Shown one piece after another: positions 8,547 through 17,603 of a stretch of 40,205 nt of DNA. Under the pieces are notes generated by a model. The model saw only the letters and a program-made list of their open reading frames with translations. It made no database searches and was not told where the DNA came from. The position numbers and the translations under genes were made by a program. Origin of the DNA: Rhodocyclaceae bacterium (GTDB lineage Bacteria; Pseudomonadota; Gammaproteobacteria; Burkholderiales; Rhodocyclaceae); contig JACAEF010000031.1 of assembly GCA_013388985.1 (NCBI GenBank), positions 1 to 40,205 on the forward strand, written 5' to 3'. Position 1 is the stretch's first letter. Each line of letters opens with the position of its first letter.

Positions 8547-9691
8547 TTACCCCACCCGCCACCCTCGGCATGCTGGGCGGCGGCCAGCTCGGCCGCTTCT
8601 TCGTCATCGCCGCGCACGAGATGGGCTACCGCGTCGTCGTGCTCGACCCCGACCCGACGAGCCCCGCCGGCCAGATCGCCGATCGCCATCTCGTCGCCGC
8701 CTATGACGACACCGACGCGCTCGAACGGCTGGCCGGCGAGTGCCGGGCCGTGACCACCGAGTTCGAGAACGTGCCGGCGGACACGCTCGCCTGGCTGTCG
8801 AAGTTCGTCACCGTGCGCCCCTCGGCCGAAGCCGTGGCGATCTGCCAGAACCGCAGCGCGGAAAAAGGCTTCCTGAAACGCCACGGCTTTCCGCACGCGC
8901 CCTATGCCGACATCAGGTGCGAGGACGACCTGAGAAACGCCAATGCCGGCCTCTTTCCCGGTATCCTCAAGGTGGCGCGCTTCGGCTATGACGGCAAGGG
9001 CCAGGCGCGCGTCGCTTCACGCGAGGAAGCGATCGCCGCCTGGGCCAGCTTCCGCCACGAACCCTGCGTGCTCGAAGCCCAGCTCAAGCTCGACTACGAA
9101 GTCTCGGTGGTGCTCGCGCGCGACGAGGCCGGCCGCGTCAAATGCTTTCCGACCGTCGAGAACTCGCACCGCAAAGGCATCCTCGACGTTTCGCTCGCAC
9201 CGGCGCGCACCTCCGGGTGCCTGGCCGGCAACGCCGAGGAGATCGCCGAGGGCATCGCGCAGAAGATGGACTACGTCGGCACGCTGGCGGTCGAATTCTT
9301 CGTCGTGCGCGGCCAGCTCTGCGTCAACGAGATGGCGCCGCGCCCGCACAATTCCGGGCACTACACGCTCGACGCCTGCGTCACGAACCAGTTCGAGCAG
9401 CAGGTGCGTGCCCTCTGTGGCCTGCCCCTGGGCGACGCCAGCGCCCATTCCGCCGCCGCGATGGTGAACCTGCTCGGCGACATCTGGTATCGCGATGATC
9501 CGCACCACGCGAAGGAACCGGACTGGTCACGACTGCTCGCCGTGCCGAACTTGAAGCTCCACCTCTATGGCAAGCGCCATCCGCGCCCCGGGCGCAAGAT
9601 GGGCCATTTCACCGTGATCGGCGCCAACGCCGAGGAAGTGCAAAAGTCGGCGCTGGCGGCACGGCACGCGATCGGCATCCGCGATGACTGA
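8543..9691 (+). CDS. purK: N5-carboxyaminoimidazole ribonucleotide synthase
   Basis: ATP-grasp enzyme making N5-CAIR from AIR, bicarbonate and ATP; its product goes to PurE. 382 residues from ATG 8543. Seen: the N-terminal LGMLGGGQLGRFF nucleotide-fold motif, TTEFENVPADTL, the ATP-grasp segments KVARFGYDGKGQ and FEVSVVLAR-like EVSVVLARD, and the metal/substrate block NEMAPRPHNSGHYTLDAC. A longer start at ATG 8498 would add 15 atypical residues and overlap purE, so 8543 is preferred. Residues 368-375 near the C-terminus are encoded by a copy of the dispersed 25-bp repeat. The stop overlaps tsaC by 8 nt. Confidence 0.95.
   Translation: MITPPATLGMLGGGQLGRFFVIAAHEMGYRVVVLDPDPTSPAGQIADRHLVAAYDDTDALERLAGECRAVTTEFENVPADTLAWLSKFVTVRPSAEAVAICQNRSAEKGFLKRHGFPHAPYADIRCEDDLRNANAGLFPGILKVARFGYDGKGQARVASREEAIAAWASFRHEPCVLEAQLKLDYEVSVVLARDEAGRVKCFPTVENSHRKGILDVSLAPARTSGCLAGNAEEIAEGIAQKMDYVGTLAVEFFVVRGQLCVNEMAPRPHNSGHYTLDACVTNQFEQQVRALCGLPLGDASAHSAAAMVNLLGDIWYRDDPHHAKEPDWSRLLAVPNLKLHLYGKRHPRPGRKMGHFTVIGANAEEVQKSALAARHAIGIRDD
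9643..9667 (+). repeat. Dispersed 25-bp repeat, copy in purK
   Basis: Matches the consensus at 24 of 25 positions (GGGAC is GGCAC here). It is read in the frame KSALAARH, replacing part of the C-terminal helix of PurK just before the stop. This frame differs from that used in E2 and the methyltransferase. Confidence 0.8.
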
Positions 9692-10649
9692 GATCAGCCA
9701 GGACATCGAACGCGCCGTCGCGCTGCTCAAAGCCGGCGAGCTGGTCGCCTTCCCGACCGAGACGGTCTATGGCCTCGGCGCCGACGCCGCGAACCCCGCC
9801 GCGGTGGCGAAGATCTTCGCCGTCAAGGGCCGGCCGGCCGACCATCCGGTGATCGTGCATATTCCCGATGCCTCGCATCTGGACCGCTGGGCGCGCGAGA
9901 TCTCCCCAGCAGCGCGCGCGGTGGCCGAGAAGTTCTGGCCGGGGCCGCTGACGCTGATCTTGAAGCGCGCCCCCACCGTGCCCGACTGTGTGACCGGTGG
10001 CCAGGACACGGTGGGCTTACGCGTGCCGAACCATCCGCTCGCGCTCGAACTGCTCAAGGCCTTCGACGGCGGCATCGCCGCGCCCTCGGCGAACAAGTAT
10101 GGCCGCATCAGCCCGACCACCGCGCAGCATGTGCGTGACGACCTCGGCGATGCGGTGCCCTTGATCCTCGACGGCGGTCCCTGCCCGGTCGGCATCGAAT
10201 CGACGATCGTCGACATGAGCACTGAGCGCACCACGGTGCTGCGCCCGGGCATGCTCTCCGGTTTCGAGATCGGCCTCTTCCTCGGCCGCATGCCGGCCGA
10301 GGCGGTCAATACCAGCTCCGTGAAGGCGCCCGGCTCGCATCTGGCCCACTACGCGCCGAGTACTCCGCTGTTGCTCGTGCCCGATGACACCGTCGCCGTC
10401 GCGGTGCGCACCGCCCTGGGCAAGAATGAAAAAATTGCCGTGCTCGCGCCTTATCCGGCCCCGATCGAGCATCCGTTGATCGTCGCCTGGCAGGTCGCCC
10501 CGACCTCGGCCGACGCATATGCACATGCGCTGTATGCTACGCTGCGTGCCCTGGATGCGGCCGGCGCCGACCTGATCATCGTGCAGCGGCCGCCGTGGCC
10601 CGCCTTGATCGACCGGCTGATGCGTGCTTCGGCTGGTTCAGGCACCTAG
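9684..10649 (+). CDS. tsaC: L-threonylcarbamoyladenylate synthase, Sua5 type
   Basis: Makes threonylcarbamoyl-AMP for the universal t6A37 modification of ANN-decoding tRNAs. At 321 residues it is the long Sua5 form: a YrdC catalytic domain (about 1-200) plus a C-terminal Sua5 domain. Motifs: AFPTETVYGLGADA, KGRPADHPVIVHI, FWPGPLTLIL, APSANKYGRISPT, and GIESTIVDM. The linker contains SHLAHYAPSTP, typical of the Sua5 extension. ATG 9684 lies inside the end of purK (8-nt overlap). The order purE-purK-sua5 is common in betaproteobacteria. Confidence 0.95.
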   Translation: MTEISQDIERAVALLKAGELVAFPTETVYGLGADAANPAAVAKIFAVKGRPADHPVIVHIPDASHLDRWAREISPAARAVAEKFWPGPLTLILKRAPTVPDCVTGGQDTVGLRVPNHPLALELLKAFDGGIAAPSANKYGRISPTTAQHVRDDLGDAVPLILDGGPCPVGIESTIVDMSTERTTVLRPGMLSGFEIGLFLGRMPAEAVNTSSVKAPGSHLAHYAPSTPLLLVPDDTVAVAVRTALGKNEKIAVLAPYPAPIEHPLIVAWQVAPTSADAYAHALYATLRALDAAGADLIIVQRPPWPALIDRLMRASAGSGT

Positions 10650-10652
10650 AAT

Positions 10653-10658
10653 AGGAGG
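10653..10658 (+). promoter_or_regulatory. Strong Shine-Dalgarno before the CBS protein
   Basis: AGGAGG lies six bases before ATG 10665, in the 15-nt gap after tsaC. Most genes here start by overlap coupling, so this full-strength site suggests independent, efficient initiation. Confidence 0.85.
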
Positions 10659-10664
10659 ATCCGA

Positions 10665-11282
10665 ATGAGCAAGATCGAGAAAGAAACCCCCGCCCACACG
10701 CCGCTGCCGACCATGAAGGCGCCCCCCGGCACCGGCTACAGCGAGCCCACCACCTTCACGCCGGTGCGCGCCGATTCCCCGGCGATGTGCGTGATGACCG
10801 ACCTCAAGCAGGTCAGCGCCGCCACGATCGGCCCCGACGTGCCGCTCAACCTGGCCACGCAGACGATGATCTCGCGCGGCGTGCGCCTGCTCCTGGTCGT
10901 CAATCGCGACGACGAGGTGCTCGGCGTGATCACCGCGCGCGACACCACCGGCGAGCGTCCGATCCAGATGGTGCAGAAGCTGGGCGGCAAGTTCGGCGAC
11001 CTGCTGGTCCGCGATCTGATGTGCCCGCGCGAGGACATCGACCTGATCATGATCAACGACGTGCTGCGCGCCAAGGTCAGCGACATCATCACCACCTTGC
11101 AGACGCTCAAGCGCCAGCACGCGCTGGTCGGCGAGCGCGATCCGATCACCGGGCGGATGCGCATCCGCGGCATCTTCTCGGCGACGCAGATCGGCCGCCA
11201 GCTCGGCGCGCCGATCCAGACCTTCGACGTCGCCTCGACCTTCAGCGAAATCGAAAACTACCTGGCACGGGACAACGGCTGA
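10665..11282 (+). CDS. CBS-pair domain protein
   Basis: A 205-residue soluble protein with two CBS repeats (about 43-100 and 108-190), a module that usually senses adenosine nucleotides or similar ligands. Recognisable parts are LATQTMISRGVRLLLVVN, VLGVITARDTTGERP, and the second repeat ending RIRGIFSATQIGRQLG. There is no transporter, kinase or dehydrogenase domain attached, so its target is unknown. A perfect AGGAGG site supports the start. The stop codon overlaps the presumed start of the following methyltransferase. Confidence 0.88.
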   Translation: MSKIEKETPAHTPLPTMKAPPGTGYSEPTTFTPVRADSPAMCVMTDLKQVSAATIGPDVPLNLATQTMISRGVRLLLVVNRDDEVLGVITARDTTGERPIQMVQKLGGKFGDLLVRDLMCPREDIDLIMINDVLRAKVSDIITTLQTLKRQHALVGERDPITGRMRIRGIFSATQIGRQLGAPIQTFDVASTFSEIENYLARDNG

Positions 11283-12208
11283 ATCTCACCCTCGAACTGG
11301 CGCTCGACTGGAAGAGCGCGCTCGTGACGCACCGGGATCGGCACTGGTTTGCCGGCGTCGATCCGCTGGAGAGTGACCTGCCACCGGCATTCGCGGCCGA
11401 ACTGGCGAAAGTCGGCGCTGGCGGGACGGCACCGCTCGTCGCCGCGCATTCGCCCGGCAGGCTCGAAGCGCGCATCCTGTCAGCCGCCGAAACGCCGGCG
11501 CGAGGATATCTCGCCATGCTCGCGGCGCTCAAACACGGCATCGCCCGGCAAGCCGACCTCGCCGCGCTCGAAGGGCTTGGCGAACCCTATGCGCGCCCGC
11601 ATGCCGATGACGCGGCCTTCTATGCGCAACCGCGCCTCGTCGATCACCTCGACGCGACGGCGCTGGCGCAATGGCGCGCATTCACCGCCCGCTTCGTGCG
11701 CAGCGACTTCGCCGTGCTCGACCTGATGGCCAGCCACGACTCGCATCTGGCCGAAGACATGCAGCCAGCGAGACTTATCGGCCTGGGCATGAATGCCGTC
11801 GAACTCGAACACAACCCGAAGCTCACCGCACGCCTGATCCACGACCTGAACAGCGAGCCGGCCCTGCCCTTCGCCGCGGGCGAGTTCGACCTCGCGCTGT
11901 GCGCGCTGTCGATCGAATATCTCATCCGTCCCGAAGCCGTGCTGCGCGAGGTCAGGCGGGTGCTCAAACCCGGGGGGATCTGCGTGGTGAGCTTCTCCGA
12001 GCGCTGGTTCCCGCCCAAGGCGGTCGATCCCTGGCCGAAATTGGCCCCCTTCGCGCGTGTCGCCTGGGTGCTGCGCCACTTCCACCGCAGCGGCTTCCGT
12101 GATCTGCATAGCGAATCCCTGCGCGGCCTGCCGCGTCCGCCCGACGACAAATACATCGCCCAGACGAAGTTCTCCGATCCGCTCTATGCGGTCTGGGGCA
12201 CGGCCTAG
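11279..12208 (+). CDS. SAM-dependent methyltransferase-like protein, unusual start
   Basis: Class I methyltransferase-fold protein. The region FAVLDLMASHDSHLAED stands where motif I should be and lacks the GxGxG loop; GLGMNAVELEHNP, LPFAAGEFDLAL and EVRRVLKPGGICVVSFS match motifs II-IV. No ATG opens the frame. CTG 11279 overlaps the CBS stop as CTGA and gives 309 residues; GTG 11324 would give 294 and cut into what looks like a conserved N-terminal segment (DWKSALVTHRDRHWFAG). I list CTG because the window favours NTGA coupling, but this is uncertain. Residues 44-52 come from a dispersed repeat copy. Substrate unknown. Confidence 0.78.
   Translation: MNLTLELALDWKSALVTHRDRHWFAGVDPLESDLPPAFAAELAKVGAGGTAPLVAAHSPGRLEARILSAAETPARGYLAMLAALKHGIARQADLAALEGLGEPYARPHADDAAFYAQPRLVDHLDATALAQWRAFTARFVRSDFAVLDLMASHDSHLAEDMQPARLIGLGMNAVELEHNPKLTARLIHDLNSEPALPFAAGEFDLALCALSIEYLIRPEAVLREVRRVLKPGGICVVSFSERWFPPKAVDPWPKLAPFARVAWVLRHFHRSGFRDLHSESLRGLPRPPDDKYIAQTKFSDPLYAVWGTA
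11408..11432 (+). repeat. Dispersed 25-bp repeat, copy in methyltransferase
   Basis: Perfect copy of the consensus, read as KVGAGGTA, the same frame as in the E2 linker. It lies between the N-terminal segment and the rest of the methyltransferase, a place where a loop would be tolerated. Confidence 0.85.
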
Positions 12209-12295
12209 AACCTGCTCTTGCTCGAGCGACGGTGGGCGCCGGAGACGGATTGGGATGCGATGCCGAACGGCGTCATCCCTGCTGCACGATGCTGC

Positions 12296-14161
12296 TCAGC
12301 CGCCGGCCTCCGCCATGCGCACCGCATTGCGTCCTGCAGCCTTGGCCAGATACAGAGCATCGTCCGCACACTTGAGCAAGCGGTCGACTCCGTGGCAACA
12401 GGTCGCCATCTTCTCCGCCACGCCAATGCTGATCGTGATGTCCAGGCTCTTTTCCCGCACCACGATCGGCCGGCTCGCCACCTGCAGCCGGATCCGCTCG
12501 GCCAACTGGCTGGCGGCGGCCAGCGGTGTATCGACGGCGAGGATCAAGAACTCTTCCCCGCCGATGCGGCAAACCACGTCCGGCAATCGCGCTGCGGACC
12601 GCAAGCGGGTCGCCACCTCCTGGAGCACCTTGTCGCCCGCATCATGCCCCATGCTGTCATTGATCGGTTTGAAATGGTCGATGTCGATCATCAGGATCGA
12701 AAGCGGACGCTGGCCGCGCTCCGCCGCAGCGCACTCCTGTTCGAGACGCTGCATGGCGTAACGTCGATTCGGCAAGCCGGTGAGCGCATCGGTGAGCGCC
12801 GCCTCTTCCGCACGGCGCAATGCCTCTGCGAGCTCGAGATTGCGCTCGACCAGCGTCTGACGCAAGCGGGTGACACGCACCCCGGCCTGCAGCCGCGCCA
12901 GCAGCACGCGCGCATCGAGCGGTTTCACGACGTAATCGTCCGCACCGAGCGAAAACGCCTCGATCAGCTTGTCGATGGCATCGAGAACGGTGATGACGAC
13001 GATGTAATACTGCCCGCCTTCCTCGCTGTAACGCAGGGTCTGGATCAACTCGAGGCCGCTCATGCCGGGCATGACGATATCGGTGACGACGAGCTCTGGC
13101 AGCCAGGCGCGGATGATCGCCAGTCCCTCTTCGCCATGAGCGGCGGTGCGCACGCTGAAACCGGCCTTGGCGAGCACGCCCTCGAGCAGCCGCCGTGTCG
13201 CGCCATCGTCCTCGACGACGACCACCCGAAGATTCTTCGCGGCCTCGGGCGGCCGGGCCGCAAGCTCGACGAAGGGCACCAGCGGCCGGGTCGTCAGTGC
13301 CAGCAGTTCTCCCCAATCGCGCCACGTCGCCAGAGTCTCGTCGGCCAGCGCAAGCAGATCGGTGATGCCGAGAGCGGCGGCGGGCTCTCTCAACGCCCGG
13401 ATGGCTTCGCTGCGCGCCTCGTCGTCGAGGAGGAATGTCTCGGCCAACCGATGGGCGAGCCGCAGCGTCGCCGTCAGCTGTGCCGTCCGGCTCGTTGCTC
13501 CGAATGGCCAGAGCGATTCGGGGAGCGCATGCCAGCGAATCGCCTCCTGAAACAGCTTGGGCAGACCCCATTCGGACGCCATGGCGCTGCCGAGTTCGGC
13601 ATGGTCGAAGCCAAATGCCGCGGCCTCTTCCTCGGCCAGGTGAGTCGCATCCGGCCAGCGTCCCGCCTGATCGAGAATAGCATCGTAGCGTTGCAGCGCC
13701 CAGGAAGCCAATGCCAGGCGGCCGATGTCGGCAATCAGTCCCAACGTGAACATCTCGGCCGCAGGCGCCACGCGCAGCCGGGCGGCGATCGCCTGCGCCG
13801 CACAGGCCTCAGCCAGGGCGCACGACCAGAAGGCAAGGCAATCGAATCTTTGCGCCTGGCAGCTGCGATGGCCATCGATCAGCGCGAATGCGAGAACGAG
13901 ATTCCTGACCGCCGGCAAGCCCAACATCATCAGGACTTCCGGGGTCACCGCCGCCACCGGCCGCGGGCGCGCATAAACGGCCGCGTTGGCCAGCTTGAGC
14001 AGTCGCCCCGTCAGCACCGGATCGGCCTGGATCAGACGGCTGATCTCCGTCAGTTTGACATCGTCGCGTCTGAGCTTCTCGATCAGGGCGAGCGTCATTC
14101 CCGCCGGGCTGGGCAGGCGTCCGCTGGCTTTGAGCTCGGCATAGCGAAGCGGATCGATCAT
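12296..14161 (-). CDS. HDOD-REC-GGDEF diguanylate cyclase
   Basis: Soluble 621-residue protein expected to make c-di-GMP when its receiver is phosphorylated. Domains: HDOD (about 10-205), a helical linker, a receiver (about 311-430; acidic pair near 317-319, phospho-acceptor Asp361, Lys413) and GGDEF (about 455-620). The active site is GGEEF (534-538). The inhibitory site RxxD is intact (Arg525-Asp528), five residues before it, so product inhibition is likely. ATG 14161 is chosen because it overlaps the stop of the HD-GYP gene by 4 nt; upstream in-frame codons belong to that gene. Last gene of a four-gene operon. HDOD fused to a receiver-cyclase is uncommon; its role here is unknown. Confidence 0.92.
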   Translation of the reverse strand: MIDPLRYAELKASGRLPSPAGMTLALIEKLRRDDVKLTEISRLIQADPVLTGRLLKLANAAVYARPRPVAAVTPEVLMMLGLPAVRNLVLAFALIDGHRSCQAQRFDCLAFWSCALAEACAAQAIAARLRVAPAAEMFTLGLIADIGRLALASWALQRYDAILDQAGRWPDATHLAEEEAAAFGFDHAELGSAMASEWGLPKLFQEAIRWHALPESLWPFGATSRTAQLTATLRLAHRLAETFLLDDEARSEAIRALREPAAALGITDLLALADETLATWRDWGELLALTTRPLVPFVELAARPPEAAKNLRVVVVEDDGATRRLLEGVLAKAGFSVRTAAHGEEGLAIIRAWLPELVVTDIVMPGMSGLELIQTLRYSEEGGQYYIVVITVLDAIDKLIEAFSLGADDYVVKPLDARVLLARLQAGVRVTRLRQTLVERNLELAEALRRAEEAALTDALTGLPNRRYAMQRLEQECAAAERGQRPLSILMIDIDHFKPINDSMGHDAGDKVLQEVATRLRSAARLPDVVCRIGGEEFLILAVDTPLAAASQLAERIRLQVASRPIVVREKSLDITISIGVAEKMATCCHGVDRLLKCADDALYLAKAAGRNAVRMAEAGG

Positions 14162-15210
14162 TGCGCCTCCACGTCCGGTTCCTGGTGGCGCGCATGGATT
14201 TCCAGCACATCCTGCCAGCTGGCGAGGAAAGCCGCGACACATGACGGATCGAAATGGGCGCCGGCATTGCGCTCGAGAAACGCCCGCGCTTCCGCCAGCG
14301 GCCAGGGACGCTTGTAGGGGCGCGCAGACGTCAGCGCATCGAAGACGTCGGCCACGGCGACGATACGGCCATGGAGCGGGATCGCCTCGCCCGCGAGGCC
14401 GCGCGGATAGCCCGAGCCGTCGAATTTTTCATGATGGCTCAGGGCGATGATTGCCGCTGCCTGCAACAGAGGGGCGGGCGAATCGCGCAAGATCTCGTGG
14501 CCGATCTCCGCATGCCGCTTCATGATGCGGAATTCATCCTCGTCGAGTCGGCCCGGCTTGAGCAAAATCGCATCGGGGATACCGACCTTGCCGACGTCAT
14601 GCATGGGACTGGCTTCGAGGATCAGCTCCTGCTCGGCGGACGACAGCCCCAGCCGGGCGGCAATCAGGCGGCTATAGCTGGACATGCGCACCAGATGGGC
14701 GCCGGTTTCGGGATCGCGGTATTCGGCCGCGCGCGAGAGCCGCAGGATCGCCTCCTTTTCCCGCGCCAGGATGTCGGCCGTCGCCTTCGCCACCTCCTCG
14801 GCCAGCCAGGCGGCGCGATCGGAAAGTTTCTTCTCGGCATCGATCAAGGCCAGCTGGTTTTTCACGCGCGCTGTGAACTCCGCGCGATCGAGCGGCTTGT
14901 TGAGGAAATCGCGTGCGCCCAGTTCGAGCGCCTCGTAGCGCACTGCACGCTCGAGATCCGCGGTGATCATGATCACCGGCGTCTCTTTGCGGCCGGGCAG
15001 CAACGCCAGCCGGCGCATGAATTCGAGGCCATCGATCTCCGGCATCATGTAATCGAGCAAAATCAGCTCGGGACGGTTGTCCCGGCACCACTCGAGCGCC
15101 AATGCCGGATCATCGAGCGCAATGGTCTCCACGCCGGGCAATTTCGCCAGCAGCGCCTCCAGCAGCGCGAGGTTGGTGGCGTTGTCATCGACGGCAAGGA
15201 TCAGGGCCAT
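14158..15210 (-). CDS. Receiver-HD-GYP c-di-GMP phosphodiesterase (RpfG-like)
   Basis: Response regulator of 350 residues that should hydrolyse c-di-GMP. The receiver (about 1-120) has acidic pair Asp8/Asp9, phospho-acceptor Asp53 in LLDYMMPEIDG and Lys105. The HD-GYP domain (about 150-335) has the metal site HDVGK (His204, Asp205) and the signature HHEKFDGSGYP (259-269), both complete. It overlaps the upstream GGDEF-EAL gene by 10 nt and the downstream cyclase by 4 nt. A phosphodiesterase and a cyclase, each behind its own receiver, in one operon suggests opposing outputs from shared input. Confidence 0.94.
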   Translation of the reverse strand: MALILAVDDNATNLALLEALLAKLPGVETIALDDPALALEWCRDNRPELILLDYMMPEIDGLEFMRRLALLPGRKETPVIMITADLERAVRYEALELGARDFLNKPLDRAEFTARVKNQLALIDAEKKLSDRAAWLAEEVAKATADILAREKEAILRLSRAAEYRDPETGAHLVRMSSYSRLIAARLGLSSAEQELILEASPMHDVGKVGIPDAILLKPGRLDEDEFRIMKRHAEIGHEILRDSPAPLLQAAAIIALSHHEKFDGSGYPRGLAGEAIPLHGRIVAVADVFDALTSARPYKRPWPLAEARAFLERNAGAHFDPSCVAAFLASWQDVLEIHARHQEPDVEAQ

Positions 15211-17603
15211 CGCTCTTCCTTGGCTGGGAAACGCGTTGCTGCCATCGTGCCGTGCCTCGCCAGCAGCGCCGCTACGTCGGCCTCCGGAATCGAGAAATGA
15301 TATCCCTGGAAGGCATCGACGCCGAGCTTCTTCAAGGTATCCACCGTGCGCGCATCCTCGACGAACTCGGCGATCGTGATTTTGTTGAGCCCCTTCGCGA
15401 CCCCGGTAATGGCCTGCACGACCAGACGATCCTCACGATCGTCGGCGACATGACGGATGAACTGGCCATCGATCTTGATCGCATCGGCAGCCAGATGCTT
15501 GAGATAGGAGAACGACGAAAAACCGGCGCCGAAATCGTCGAGACACACCCGGCAGCCGGCCGGTCGCAGCACTTCGACCAGCCGGTTGGCGTCGTGCATG
15601 TCGGAAATCGCTGCGGTTTCGGTGACCTCGATCAGCAGGCGTTGCGGCGACACCTGGTGGCGCACAAGCGTATCGAGCACGAAACGCGGGAAACGCACCT
15701 CCGCCAGGGTGCGACCCGAGACATTCACGGCGACGCCGGGCAGCCCAGGATGGCGGGCGAGCGTGAGGACCGCCGCTTCGACGACCCAGCGGTCGATGTC
15801 GACGATGCGCCCGGTTTTTTCTGCCGGCGCGATGAAGTGCTGCGGCGAGACGAGCTCGTCCGTCTCGGGATCCCTCATGCGCAAGAGCGCCTCGACGTGC
15901 GAAAGCCGGCCACCGGGTCCATGGACACCCTGGAAATGCAGTTCGAACAAGTTCTGCGCCAATGCCCGCTCGATCCGCTCGCTCCAGCCCAGCCGCTCGA
16001 TGGCGCCGACATCCGCCTTGCCGTCGAACAGCCGCCAGCCGTTCTTGCCGGCGCTCTTGGCCTGATACATGGCCAGGTCGGCCGCCGCGACGAGCTCGGC
16101 GAGGCTCGAGGCGTGATCCGGGAAGACGGCGATGCCCAGGCTCGCGGTGATGCGCAGCTCGCGGCCATCGAAAGAGAAAGGCAAGCGCGCGATGCCGCGC
16201 ACGACGCGCTCGGCCAGGTTTTCGACTTCTTCGATGCGCTCGAATTCGGTCACCAGCAGCGAGAATTCGTCGCCGCCCAGGCGGGCGAGGATCTCGTTGC
16301 GCCGAATGGTCGAGGAAAGCTCGTTGGCCACGCGCACCAGCAGCGCGTCACCGGCGCGGTGTCCGAAATGATCGTTGAGATGCTTGAACTCATCGAGATC
16401 GAAGAGCATCAGCGCGCATTTCGCATGCCGCCGGCCCGCGTCGAGCAGGGCGCGCTCCAGCGCCTCCTCGAAACGCCGGCGGTTGTAGAGGCCGGTCAAT
16501 CCGTCGCGTTCGGCGAGATAGATCAACTGTTCGGCGTTCCTGCGCTCCTGCGTGACATCGTCATAGAGCCAGAGGCGGCCGATCAACCGCTGATCCTCGT
16601 CGCGCACCGGCCGGCAGACCTGGACGATGATCCGGCCATCGCTCATCGCCAGCTCGGTGGAATCGGAAATCTCCTGCGTGCCGGGCACGTGCAGCACCAG
16701 CCGCGAAAAATGATCGGGCTGGGCAAGACGCCCGCCCGATTGTGCGAGCAGGTCCCGCGCCGGCGAACCCAGCACGGCCGCCTCGTCGGCAATCAGCCAC
16801 ATCCGTCGCAGCGCGTCGTTGAGATAGAGCACACGATCGGCGCGATCGACGAACAGCACCCCGGTTTTCATCGCATCGAGCAGGGAAACCAGCCGCGCAT
16901 GCTCGTCGTGCGCGACCACCAGCGCCGTGGCGGTCTCGCGCCGCGCCTGGTCGAGGGCGATGATCCGGCCGGCGGTCTCGGCCGCCATGCGGTTGAATGC
17001 GCCGCCGAGGCGATCCAGCTCATCACCGTTTTGGCGCACCGGCGCACGCGCTTCGAGATCGCCGGCGGCAAAGGCCTCGGCCGCCTGTCCCAGCCGCTCG
17101 ATCCTCCGGGTCAGCACCAGGGCGCCGTAAAGCATCGCAGCGGCAGCGATGAGCGCGACCAGCAAGGCCCAGAGCGCGGCAGAATGCGCGAATTCACGCC
17201 AGAGGTGGGCGCTGGTGGAAACATCGAAGCCATAGCGCACACGGGAGCCCGCGATGCGGGTTTCGAAATCGCGTATCCGGCTCCGGTCCGTCACGGCCGC
17301 GCCCTGACGCGCGGCGTGCGCCAATTCCCGTCCCCCGGGGTCCACGATGGCGAGATGATCGATTTCGCCTAGCGACGTGAGCTCCTGGACGATCTCGGCC
17401 AGCGTCACGTAATCGCGCGTGACGATCGGCCCGGTCAGGGCCGCGGCAAGCTCGGCCTGCAGTGTTTGCGCGCGCAAGGTTGCCTGCCGTTCGGCGAAAT
17501 GCTCCAGCTCTTGCTGGGCCAGCCAGACCATCGCGCCGAAGACCACGATGTGCACCAGCAGCACGAGGGACATCATGCGCCATTTCAGTGACGAGAGGTT
17601 CAT
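15201..17603 (-). CDS. Membrane HAMP-PAS-GGDEF-EAL protein
   Basis: Bifunctional c-di-GMP protein of 800 residues. Order: TM1 (about 9-28), periplasmic segment (29-140), TM2 (143-165), HAMP (165-215), PAS (about 235-350), GGDEF (about 365-525; GGDEF at 443-447), EAL (about 540-790; EAL 571-573, DDFG 689-692, Lys710, Glu746). Both active sites look usable. The I-site is lost: RRNE (434-437) replaces RxxD, so the cyclase may escape product inhibition. The EGVE motif is EFVE here. The start overlaps the stop of a PhnD-like binding protein by 4 nt, an arrangement like the NspS-MbaA pair of Vibrio, where a periplasmic binding protein controls a GGDEF-EAL protein. Confidence 0.94.
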   Translation of the reverse strand: MNLSSLKWRMMSLVLLVHIVVFGAMVWLAQQELEHFAERQATLRAQTLQAELAAALTGPIVTRDYVTLAEIVQELTSLGEIDHLAIVDPGGRELAHAARQGAAVTDRSRIRDFETRIAGSRVRYGFDVSTSAHLWREFAHSAALWALLVALIAAAAMLYGALVLTRRIERLGQAAEAFAAGDLEARAPVRQNGDELDRLGGAFNRMAAETAGRIIALDQARRETATALVVAHDEHARLVSLLDAMKTGVLFVDRADRVLYLNDALRRMWLIADEAAVLGSPARDLLAQSGGRLAQPDHFSRLVLHVPGTQEISDSTELAMSDGRIIVQVCRPVRDEDQRLIGRLWLYDDVTQERRNAEQLIYLAERDGLTGLYNRRRFEEALERALLDAGRRHAKCALMLFDLDEFKHLNDHFGHRAGDALLVRVANELSSTIRRNEILARLGGDEFSLLVTEFERIEEVENLAERVVRGIARLPFSFDGRELRITASLGIAVFPDHASSLAELVAAADLAMYQAKSAGKNGWRLFDGKADVGAIERLGWSERIERALAQNLFELHFQGVHGPGGRLSHVEALLRMRDPETDELVSPQHFIAPAEKTGRIVDIDRWVVEAAVLTLARHPGLPGVAVNVSGRTLAEVRFPRFVLDTLVRHQVSPQRLLIEVTETAAISDMHDANRLVEVLRPAGCRVCLDDFGAGFSSFSYLKHLAADAIKIDGQFIRHVADDREDRLVVQAITGVAKGLNKITIAEFVEDARTVDTLKKLGVDAFQGYHFSIPEADVAALLARHGTMAATRFPAKEERWP

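Noticed and set aside
12209-12295. Bidirectional terminator between the convergent methyltransferase and HDOD-cyclase genes.
   Set aside because: Only short, imperfect inverted repeats and no T-run on either strand are visible.
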